Positions 9,696-16,909 of a stretch of DNA of 53,125 nt are shown here, piece after piece. How positions within the stretch are numbered: position 1 is the stretch's first letter; each line of letters starts with the position of its first letter. The position numbers and the translations under genes were made by a program. Under the pieces are notes generated by a model. The model saw only the letters and a list, made by a program, of their open reading frames with translations, did not search any database and had not been told where the DNA came from. This DNA is from Nonomuraea basaltis (lineage in GTDB: Bacteria > Actinomycetota > Actinomycetes > Streptosporangiales > Streptosporangiaceae): the NCBI RefSeq assembly GCF_005893125.1, contig NZ_VCJS01000078.1:1-53125 (forward strand). Reading direction: 5' to 3'.

Positions 9696-12600
9696 GTGGC
9701 GAGCGCGGAGTTTGAGGAGGTCGAACAACCCCTCATTGAGCAGCTTAGAGCCATGGAGTGGGAGGTCCTCGACGGCGCCGCCCCAGGTGCGATTCCGAGC
9801 GTCCCGGAGCCCTCGGGGCGCACAAGCTTCTTTGAGGTCCACCTTGACACAAGGTTGCGGGAGGCCCTGAAGCGCATCAATCCGTGGCTGGATGAGCAGC
9901 GTTTGACACAGGCAGTCAACGACCTCATCCGGAGGAACGAAGACAGCCTGGTCGAGGCCAACCAGACGGCTACCCGCCTTCTTGTTGAAGGCACCAGGAT
10001 CCCCGACCCGGTGACCCGCAAGGAACGCACGGTTCATTACGTTGACTGGGACGAATGGACCAACAATACGTTCACCGCGGTCCGGCAGTTCCGGGTGGAT
10101 CGGCCGACCGGGCGCGGCCGACTTTTCTCCGTTCCGGATGTCACCCTTTTCATCAATGGAATCGCCGTTGTCGTCATTGAGTGCAAACGCGGTGATCGTG
10201 ACACAGCGATGGTCGAGGCGATTGACCAGTTGCTCGCCTACACGGGGAAGAAGGACAGCGCCTTTACCGAAGGCATCCGCGAGCTTTTCTACACCAATCA
10301 GCTGCTGATCGCCACGCACGGCGACCGAGCCCGACTCGGAACCATCTCCTCCGACCCCGACCACTTCGCCGAGTGGAAGAAAATCCATCCTGTTCCGGAG
10401 ACACAAGTTCTCAGCGAATTAGGCGCGGGATCGGGACACTGGCTGACCGGCCAGGAGAAGCTCGCTGCGGTCGTACTACGTCCAAGGCTACTGCTCGACA
10501 TTCTCCGACACTTTGTGATCTTCATGCCGGCCGGGGCGGGCGGCAAACGACGCATCAAGGTCGCTCCGCGTTACCAGCAATACCGTGCCGTGACCAAGAT
10601 ACTGGACCGGCTACGTACTGGCCGAACCCGGCGAAAGCAGGGCGAACGGGACGAGCGTGGCGGAATCGTCTGGCACACGCAGGGCTCTGGCAAAAGCCTA
10701 ACGATGGTCTTCCTGATCCGGGCCATGCGATCGGATCCGCAACTGCGCCGGTTCAAGATCGTGATTGTTACCGACCGCACTGACTTGCAGGACCAATTGC
10801 ACGGCACCGCGCTGCTGGCCGATGAGCCGATCCAGGTGGCCAAGACGGCCTCGGGCGTCAAGTCGCTGGTGCGGCAAGACGATGCCTCGCTCGTCTTTGC
10901 CATGATCCAGAAGTATCTTCGGGACGACAACGCCGAAACCGTTTCTGGCAGCGAGCGGTTCGCCGACGACCTGGATGACGACGAGATCGACTTTCCCGTT
11001 CTTAACACGTCCGAGGAAATCCTCGTCCTCATCGACGAGGCCCACCGGTCGCACGCGTCGGTGCTCCAGGCTCGACTGCTCGCCTCCATGCCGAACTGTG
11101 CCCGGATCGGCTTCACTGGTACGCCGATCGTGTCCAAGGGCAAGAAGCGCACCACCGAGATCTTCGGGCGCTACATCGATGACTACGGACTGCGAGACGC
11201 CGTCGCGGACGGCGCCACCGTGCCGATCTTGTACCAGGCAAAGATCGCGGTTGGTGACGTTGACCAGGCCGAGCGGCTCGACCGCGGCTTCGACGACCTG
11301 TTCCCCCAGGCCACCGCCGAGGGTCGGCAGCAGGTTCAGCGACGGCATGCCAGCATCCGGGCCATCCTCGAATCCGAGGACGAGATCCAGAATAAGGCAG
11401 CCGACATGCTCCGCCATTACGTGCGGTATGTGCTGCCCGGCCGGTTCAAGGCTCAGGTCATCGCGGCAAGCAGGCTGGCGGTCGTGCGCTATCGCGCGGC
11501 ACTAATGGACGCCCGCGACGATCTGCTCGCACGGGCGGCGTCGGTGCCGTCGAGCATCGCCCATGACCCGAACGCCGAGATAGAGGTTGAGACTGACCTG
11601 CTGCTCAAGGTACGGCTTCACCGTCCGGTGCTCCAGCGGATGCAGTTCGTCCCAGTCATCTCGGAGGGCGCCAATGACCCCGAAGACTGGTCGGAGTGGA
11701 CAGACAAAGACAAGCAGCAGGACCACATAGCCCGCTTCAAAGACGAGCCGCTCCCATCGATCGCTGCAACGCCTTGGTCCTCCGAAGGCGATGACGACGA
11801 TGAGCCGGATGAGGACGGGGGGGTGTCCCATACTCCCTGGGGGTCGGACGGCGGTCCGGAAGGTCCCCCTGGGGGAGTAGCAGCGGCCCACGACAACGAC
11901 GAAGGGCCATCGTTCATCGGGTTCCTCATCGTTCAGAGCATGCTGCTGACCGGATTCGATGCCCCGATCGAGCAGGTGCTGTACGGCGACCGGGTCATCC
12001 GTGCCGAGGAGTTACTCCAAGCTATCGCCCGCCCCAACCGGCCGGCCCCTGGCAAGGAGGTCGGCTACTTCGTCGACTACGTCGGTGTTTCCCTGCACCT
12101 GCGCGAGGCGCTGGACGCCTATGACGAGGAGGACGTCGACAGCGTCCTAACCAACGCGTTCATCGACCTGCGGAGCACGCTTCCCAGCCTGGCCGACGCC
12201 CACCGCGCGGTCCAGAACTTCTTCGCCCGTCACGGTGTTACGTCGTTCGACGGTCCAGGTCAGCGCGAACAAGCCGTACAGGTCCTGGGCGACCAGGACT
12301 TGCGGAGCGAATTCGATGAACTCCTCCGTGAGTTCCTCGACCCGTTGAACAGCGTGCTGCCGCATCCCAAGTCACTCCAATACGTTGAGGATGCCCGCAA
12401 CCTGGCCTTGATCCAGAAGCTGACCCGGCGTCGCTACCGCGACACCCGCACAGGCGATCTGGATCCGGAGCTGTACGGGGCGAAGATCCGTCGACTGCTC
12501 GACAAGCACATCAAGGTTCTCGGCATCGACCAGGTGATCCCGCCGGTGGAGATCACGGCTCCCGAGTTCCTCGATCGCGTGGATGCTCTGCCCGACAGCC

Positions 12601-13118
12601 AGGCGGCCGCCGCCGAGATGGAGCACGCGCTCCGGTTCCATATCGAGAGGCACGCCCCGGAGGACCCGATCCGGTACCAGCGGCTCAGTGAACGGCTGGG
12701 GCGGCTTCTACGCGAGTTGGAAACTCAGGTCGACCAGCTCGCCTTAGAACTGCGCGCACTCATCCGAGACGTGAACCGCGGTCCCCAGACCGACGACTCG
12801 GGGCTGGACCCACGGCTGGAACGCCCGCTGTACGAAATCATGGCCGAGGCAATGAAGGATCAGGGCAAGGCGCTAGTCGAGCAGCGGCTCCAGGCACTTA
12901 CCCGCGCCTGCACTCGTCACATCGCCGCCGAAACAAGCAGGATCGACTTCGTCCACCGTCCGTACGCCCAGGACAAGCTCCGCCGATGGCTGTTCAACAC
13001 CCTGATCGATGAAGGGGTCTGCGATCTGAAGGATGCCGGTCCTGTCGCCGTCCGGCTCATGCAGGTCGTACGGGTTAACGCGAGCCGGTACTCGGATTGG
13101 GAACGGCGGGTCCGATAA
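9696..13118 (+). CDS. Type I restriction endonuclease subunit HsdR
   Basis: About 1140 residues. I prefer the GTG at 9696 (ASAEFEEVEQPLIEQL), which has GGAGG six bases upstream, over the in-frame GTG at 9663. The nuclease site is DVTLFINGIA, then VVVIECKRGD (D148, E162, K164). Motor motifs follow: WHTQGSGKSLTM (Walker A, about 330), DRTDLQDQL, LIDEAHRSH (DEAH, about 447), GFTGTP, and SMLLTGFDAPIEQVL for domain 2. It translocates DNA and cuts far from the target. A Gly/Asp-rich insert at about 11742-11920 separates the two halves of the second motor domain. It is the last restriction gene of the operon. Confidence 0.94.
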   Translation: MASAEFEEVEQPLIEQLRAMEWEVLDGAAPGAIPSVPEPSGRTSFFEVHLDTRLREALKRINPWLDEQRLTQAVNDLIRRNEDSLVEANQTATRLLVEGTRIPDPVTRKERTVHYVDWDEWTNNTFTAVRQFRVDRPTGRGRLFSVPDVTLFINGIAVVVIECKRGDRDTAMVEAIDQLLAYTGKKDSAFTEGIRELFYTNQLLIATHGDRARLGTISSDPDHFAEWKKIHPVPETQVLSELGAGSGHWLTGQEKLAAVVLRPRLLLDILRHFVIFMPAGAGGKRRIKVAPRYQQYRAVTKILDRLRTGRTRRKQGERDERGGIVWHTQGSGKSLTMVFLIRAMRSDPQLRRFKIVIVTDRTDLQDQLHGTALLADEPIQVAKTASGVKSLVRQDDASLVFAMIQKYLRDDNAETVSGSERFADDLDDDEIDFPVLNTSEEILVLIDEAHRSHASVLQARLLASMPNCARIGFTGTPIVSKGKKRTTEIFGRYIDDYGLRDAVADGATVPILYQAKIAVGDVDQAERLDRGFDDLFPQATAEGRQQVQRRHASIRAILESEDEIQNKAADMLRHYVRYVLPGRFKAQVIAASRLAVVRYRAALMDARDDLLARAASVPSSIAHDPNAEIEVETDLLLKVRLHRPVLQRMQFVPVISEGANDPEDWSEWTDKDKQQDHIARFKDEPLPSIAATPWSSEGDDDDEPDEDGGVSHTPWGSDGGPEGPPGGVAAAHDNDEGPSFIGFLIVQSMLLTGFDAPIEQVLYGDRVIRAEELLQAIARPNRPAPGKEVGYFVDYVGVSLHLREALDAYDEEDVDSVLTNAFIDLRSTLPSLADAHRAVQNFFARHGVTSFDGPGQREQAVQVLGDQDLRSEFDELLREFLDPLNSVLPHPKSLQYVEDARNLALIQKLTRRRYRDTRTGDLDPELYGAKIRRLLDKHIKVLGIDQVIPPVEITAPEFLDRVDALPDSQAAAAEMEHALRFHIERHAPEDPIRYQRLSERLGRLLRELETQVDQLALELRALIRDVNRGPQTDDSGLDPRLERPLYEIMAEAMKDQGKALVEQRLQALTRACTRHIAAETSRIDFVHRPYAQDKLRRWLFNTLIDEGVCDLKDAGPVAVRLMQVVRVNASRYSDWERRVR

Positions 13119-13126
13119 TGGTGTAG

Positions 13127-13879
13127 GTGACCGCGCCCGAAAAGATCTATGCGGCGCTGGCGGCGTCCGGCGCTCTCAAAGGACTGACCTGGAAGATCCG
13201 GGTCAGCCAACGACGCACGCTCGGATTGACGATCGAACGCGATGCCTCGGTCACCGTCGCGGTCCCTCCTACGGTCGATCCGGAGATGGTCGCGGCGTTC
13301 ATCCGCAATCGACGGCCGTGGCTGCTCAAGAAAAGCGCCCAGCGTGCGGCGACGCTCGCCGCCCATCCCATCAAACGGATCGTCAGCGGTGAGAACTACC
13401 CGTACCTCGGGCGCCACCAGCGACTCCTTGTCGTCAGCGAGCAGGACGTTCCCATCCAGCTCGAAGGCAACTGGCTACGGCTGCGACGAATGGCCCCGGA
13501 GGCAGGTGCACAGGCCATTGTTGGTTGGTATCGAGATCAAGGTCGCCAGTGGCTGACGCCCCGCCTGGACCGTTGGACTGGACGGCTCGGCATCGTCCAG
13601 CCCGCTGTCGACGTACGCGATCTAGGGCAGCGGTGGGGGTTGCTCGACCGCACATCCGGCCTGGCCTTTCACTGGGCGCTGCTTCAACTGGATCCATCAT
13701 TGGTCGACTACGTCATCGTCCATGAACTGGCGCACTATGACGGCCATCATCACGGTCCGGAGTTTTGGGAGAGAGTCGAGTGTATCTTGCCCGACTTCGC
13801 GGCCCGCAAGAGTCGACTCGCCGAACTAGGACGAACGGTCTGGCTGGGCGACGTCTCCGAGCCTACACACGCAGGGTGA
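13127..13879 (+). CDS. YgjP/WLM-type zinc metallopeptidase (DUF45, M48-like)
   Basis: A 250-residue protein with the family architecture: an N-terminal beta domain (RVSQRRTLGLTIERD, PPTVDPEMVAAFI), GENYPYLGRHQRLLV, RWGLLDRTSGLAFHWAL, and the zinc site VHELAHYDGHHHGPEFW near residue 200 (HExxH plus downstream His). Genes of this family very often follow type I restriction operons, and this one begins nine bases after hsdR. No clear ribosome site is visible before the GTG, which fits coupling to hsdR. Its role in restriction is unknown; control of HsdR by proteolysis is one possibility. Confidence 0.88.
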   Translation: MTAPEKIYAALAASGALKGLTWKIRVSQRRTLGLTIERDASVTVAVPPTVDPEMVAAFIRNRRPWLLKKSAQRAATLAAHPIKRIVSGENYPYLGRHQRLLVVSEQDVPIQLEGNWLRLRRMAPEAGAQAIVGWYRDQGRQWLTPRLDRWTGRLGIVQPAVDVRDLGQRWGLLDRTSGLAFHWALLQLDPSLVDYVIVHELAHYDGHHHGPEFWERVECILPDFAARKSRLAELGRTVWLGDVSEPTHAG

Positions 13880-14181
13880 GCACACTTTCGGGACAACAAG
13901 AGGTCAGGCTGCCGCGCCGCTTCCGGTGCTCGGGCCTGGTGGCCCTGCGCTCCGGGTCGGCTTGCCACCGGATGACGAGGTGACCGTGGTCAGCTGGAGA
14001 CGCGGGACATGCGCGGGATGATCAAGGTGGCCGCACTGGCCTAGCATAGTGTTTCGGCAGGTCAGCGTACGCGAACAAGTATCTCCGCCCGCGCTCTCCT
14101 AAACCGGGTGCCGCAGGGCGGAAGAAGCGACGCACATGGCATCGAGCAGTGGCTTCGCAACCTCAGCTGACGGCACGTTCG
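13880..14181. other. Gap between convergent defence genes
   Basis: 302 bases between the convergent ends of the YgjP-like gene and the SBD-HNH gene. A short inverted repeat (GGGCC TGGT GGCCC, about 13934-13948) may act in termination. No gene is seen. Confidence 0.4.
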
Positions 14182-15369
14182 TCAAGCCCGACCCGGCACC
14201 TGGCGGGCCGCCTCGCGGTGGTAGGCCACGTGCGCAATGTTGATCACGTGTTGCGGAGCGAGGCGGAGACTGCCTCTGACCTGGCCGGCGACTTCGTCGA
14301 AGATGAGCAGGTCGTCCGTGAGAGTGAGACCGCCACGGTCGAAGAGAACGTGATCGTTCGGGCAGAGGCAGAGGATGTTGCCCGGCTCGTCAGGGCCGTT
14401 GTGCGGCTGGCCCACTGGGCGGATGTGGGCGCCTTCGGCGTACGAGCCGTCGGGAAGTCGAAGCCGTACACCGCAGATCTGGCAGTGATGTCCGTGTAAG
14501 TCCTTGATCTGCTGCGCAAGGACCGAATCGCGAATCACCCGCATCGTGGTGGACTGTCGGCGCTGTGGGCTCGGGGAGCCGTCGTTCAAGGGCACTTCGG
14601 CGTCAGAGGCGCTCGACAGGCCCACAGCGGTGAGCAGCGCCTCGTGATCTACGCCCTGGAAGTACACCTCCAGGAGATGCAACACGATCTGCGCGCGCAC
14701 GTCCGCGTGCTGGGTCACGATGGTGTGGACCCATGGTCGCAGGCCTCCCATGGGTGCGTGGTCGCGCATCCATCGCTGGGCAGTGCTCGTGCTGGCCGGC
14801 GGGACGTCGGACTCGTCCAACTCCCAGAGGCCGTCGTGGAACAGCCTGAGGACAGGGAATTCGGGATTCGGCCGGTCGTCGCCATGGCCGAACGTGTCGA
14901 TGAGTGAGGAGATCTCAGCGCTGGTCCGCGCCCAGGTCTCCAGGCGCGGCTCCCCCTGTGCGGCTCGGCCGAGCGCCCATAACAGCGTCAGCGGCTGATG
15001 CCGGCGGGGCTGATCGGTCAGCTTCGATCTGTCGGTGCGGAGCGAATCGATCTTCATGAGCAAGTTCTCGATCGTGTGCTCACCGAGCGCCAGCCCCGGG
15101 GCGGTGACTTCGAACCCCAGGCGGATGAGCCGGCGCGCCACGGTGTCCCTGCCGCCGGAGAACTCCTCAGGAAGAAGCGGTCGCCCGGTGACTCCACGGT
15201 GGGCGACTCCCACGATGGCCTTCGAGTCGTAGCGCCGACCCTCGTGAACGAGGAAGTACCCACGCGCCGGCCCGTACCCGTAGGTGTCCAGGAAGGCATC
15301 CCGGCCCATCGTGTCGTACTCCGCAATGGCGGCGAGGATCATTTCACGACGAAGATCGGAGAGTCCCAC
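14182..15369 (-). CDS. ScoMcrA-like restriction enzyme: head, sulfur-binding (SBD) and HNH domains, no SRA
   Basis: 395 residues. The head domain is about 1-75 (SDLRREMILAAIAEYDTMG, GYFLVHEGRRYDSKAIVGVA). The SBD is about 115-235 (HQPLTLLWALGRAA; FPVLRLFHDGLWELDE), the fold that recognises phosphorothioated DNA in ScoMcrA. The HNH nuclease is about 293-375: HCQICGVRL, YAEGAHIRPVG, NILCLCPNDHVLFDRG, with zinc-binding Cys and the catalytic His and Asn. ScoMcrA itself also has an SRA domain for methylcytosine, which I do not see here. The predicted role is cutting incoming phosphorothioate-modified DNA. The gene is convergent with the type I operon and divergent from the RiPP-like locus. Confidence 0.82.
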   Translation of the reverse strand: MGLSDLRREMILAAIAEYDTMGRDAFLDTYGYGPARGYFLVHEGRRYDSKAIVGVAHRGVTGRPLLPEEFSGGRDTVARRLIRLGFEVTAPGLALGEHTIENLLMKIDSLRTDRSKLTDQPRRHQPLTLLWALGRAAQGEPRLETWARTSAEISSLIDTFGHGDDRPNPEFPVLRLFHDGLWELDESDVPPASTSTAQRWMRDHAPMGGLRPWVHTIVTQHADVRAQIVLHLLEVYFQGVDHEALLTAVGLSSASDAEVPLNDGSPSPQRRQSTTMRVIRDSVLAQQIKDLHGHHCQICGVRLRLPDGSYAEGAHIRPVGQPHNGPDEPGNILCLCPNDHVLFDRGGLTLTDDLLIFDEVAGQVRGSLRLAPQHVINIAHVAYHREAARQVPGRA

Positions 15370-15544
15370 AGCGACAGCTTATGGGCCTATTTATCGGGCC
15401 CCGGGCTTCTCGGCTACGGAGATCACAAACCGGGCTGAGCCGCTCGCTGGGCAGTAGGAGCGGGGCGGTATGTGATGGAACGGGCGTTCAGCGACCCGAT
15501 GACCTAGTCACACGGTTCAATCCGGAGACGCAGGGAATCGGGGC

Positions 15545-15573
15545 TTACGTCGGCGGGATCTTGTGGTTATGAT
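15545..15573 (+). promoter_or_regulatory. Promoter of the RiPP-like precursor gene
   Basis: A -35-like TTACGT (15545-15550) and a -10 TATGAT (15568-15573) lie at the ideal spacing of 17 bases, about 55 bases before the GTG at 15628. The -10 is overlapped by a perfect palindrome (15569-15583). Confidence 0.55.
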
Positions 15574-15583
15574 CACTGATCAT
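15569..15583. promoter_or_regulatory. Palindromic operator over the -10 box
   Basis: ATGATCA C TGATCAT is a perfect inverted repeat with 7-base arms and a single centre base. It covers five bases of the -10 and the likely transcription start, so a bound dimer would repress the precursor promoter. The binding protein is not identified; no regulator gene is adjacent. Confidence 0.5.
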
Positions 15584-15627
15584 GGTGCGTAACTCGTCGC
15601 GCACCGCCCTTCGATCGGGGAGGCAAC

Positions 15628-15738
15628 GTGGAGAAGTCAAGCCAGGCAACCGAGGACAAGAAGCCCACGAAGAAGATCGATCTCAAGATCAAGCGGCTGG
15701 AGAAGGTGGAGACCACCATGCTCCGCCAGTTCGGCTGA
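15628..15738 (+). CDS. Small Lys-rich peptide, candidate RiPP precursor
   Basis: A 36-residue gene starting at GTG with an excellent ribosome site (GGGGAGG at 15617-15623, four bases upstream). It begins MEKSSQATED, has an amphipathic Lys/Leu/Ile centre (DLKIKRLEKVE) typical of RiPP leaders, and ends MLRQFG. It has 10 lysines and no Cys, so it is not a lanthipeptide or thiazole substrate of the Cys type; two adjacent Thr precede the Met. It lies directly upstream of an E1-like enzyme with a leader-binding-type domain. By analogy with MccB and ubiquitin-like proteins, its C-terminal Gly could be the adenylated residue. Function is inferred from context only. Confidence 0.7.
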   Translation: MEKSSQATEDKKPTKKIDLKIKRLEKVETTMLRQFG

Positions 15739-15753
15739 CCCCGACGAATACCC

Positions 15754-15780
15754 GGCCGGTCAGGCAGGACCTGGCCGGCC
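15754..15780 (+). terminator. Hairpin between precursor and E1 genes (likely attenuating terminator)
   Basis: GGCCGGTCAGG and CCTGGCCGGCC form an 11-base-pair stem (one T-G pair) around a five-base loop, 15 bases after the precursor stop. No U-tract follows. RiPP operons often place such a hairpin here to make more precursor than enzyme mRNA. Confidence 0.65.
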
Positions 15781-15814
15781 CTCCTGTGTTCTCGGCGTGA
15801 TCTGGAAGGTTCTC

Positions 15815-16909
15815 GTGCTCTTCCCCCGCATCAAGAGTGTCCATCAGCCCATGGCCTTGCCGGATGGTCGCATCGTCATAGGTCTCATGCAGCAGGGCAT
15901 CTCCTCCGAGATCCAGGACGATGAGGACGGCTCGATCGCCCGGCTGATCGTCCTTATGGACGGCACCAAGACGATCGATCAGATTTGTGCCACTTTCGCC
16001 GAGACACACCCAGATTTCGATGACCAGAGTGTCCGCGAGGTCATCGCGGGGCTGATCGACAACGGATTCGTCGAAGACGCCGGCGCGCCGCTTCCCGGCA
16101 ACCTCACCCCACGTGAGGAGGCACGCTACGAACCGGCGAAAAACTTCTTCGCGTGGATCGACTCCACTCCGCGGAGCTCTCCGTACGACATCCAGTCCAA
16201 GATCAAAGCTGCCAAGGTGTGCCTGCTCGGCATCGGCGGCACGGGCTCCGCCGTGGCGGCCGGACTGGTCTCCAGCGGTATCGGAGCTCTGCACATCGCC
16301 GACTTCGACACTGTCGAGGAACCGAACCTCACGCGCCAGCTCCTGTACACCGAGCAGGACATCGACCGCCCCAAGGTCGACAGCGCGGTGGATCGGCTAC
16401 GTGACATGAACAGTCTGGTCACCGTGACCGGCAACACCGTCAAGGCAGGCGCGTCCAATGACATCGCCGCCCTGATGGAAGACTGCGACGTGTTCGTCCT
16501 CTGCGCGGACAAGCCGCACCCGGACATCATGTTCTGGACCAACGAGGCGGCGCTGCGCACCGGCACTCCATGGTTCGTCAGCTTCTACACGGGGCCGATG
16601 GCCGTCGTCGGATCCCTGATCCCACGCGAGACCGGGTGCTGGGCGTGCTTGCACCGTCAGGAGGACCGTCGCGAGCTCAACGCCCACGGCCGCTCACTCA
16701 CCGAGGAGCGCCCGAACGCCGTGGTCGCGGCCAGCGCCAACATCAGCGGGCACCTCTGCGCGCTGGAAGTCCTGTATCACCTCGGCGGCCTGCCCACCCA
16801 GGTGCGCGGCCGGGTCTTCCACTGGAACTACGCCATGTGGGATCACTCCTACTACATCGACGTTCCGCACGACGACGACTGCCCCGCCTGCGGGCCCACA
16901 GCGTCGTGA
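15815..16909 (+). CDS. ThiF/E1-like adenylyltransferase with N-terminal PqqD-like domain
   Basis: 364 residues from the GTG at 15815 (GGAAGG six to eight bases upstream; a start at 15797 adds six residues). Residues about 1-95 form a PqqD/RRE-like winged helix (RIKSVHQPMALPDGRIVIGL; DQSVREVIAGLIDNGFVED). The E1 core has the nucleotide loop GIGGTGSAVAAGL (from about 138), ADFDTVEEPNLTRQLLY, and paired zinc-binding CWAC (about 275) and CPAC (about 356). E1-like enzymes adenylate carboxylates, as in ThiF and MccB, or work in peptide modification, as in PaaA of pantocin and azoline-forming C-proteins. The probable substrate is the 36-residue peptide just upstream. The gene overlaps the M50 gene by four bases (GTGA). 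Confidence 0.85.
   Translation: MLFPRIKSVHQPMALPDGRIVIGLMQQGISSEIQDDEDGSIARLIVLMDGTKTIDQICATFAETHPDFDDQSVREVIAGLIDNGFVEDAGAPLPGNLTPREEARYEPAKNFFAWIDSTPRSSPYDIQSKIKAAKVCLLGIGGTGSAVAAGLVSSGIGALHIADFDTVEEPNLTRQLLYTEQDIDRPKVDSAVDRLRDMNSLVTVTGNTVKAGASNDIAALMEDCDVFVLCADKPHPDIMFWTNEAALRTGTPWFVSFYTGPMAVVGSLIPRETGCWACLHRQEDRRELNAHGRSLTEERPNAVVAASANISGHLCALEVLYHLGGLPTQVRGRVFHWNYAMWDHSYYIDVPHDDDCPACGPTAS

Noticed and set aside
16570..16905. Extension of the M50-like gene upstream of 16906
   Set aside because: These codons lie wholly inside the E1 gene in another frame; the GTG at 16906 with a four-base overlap is the natural start.
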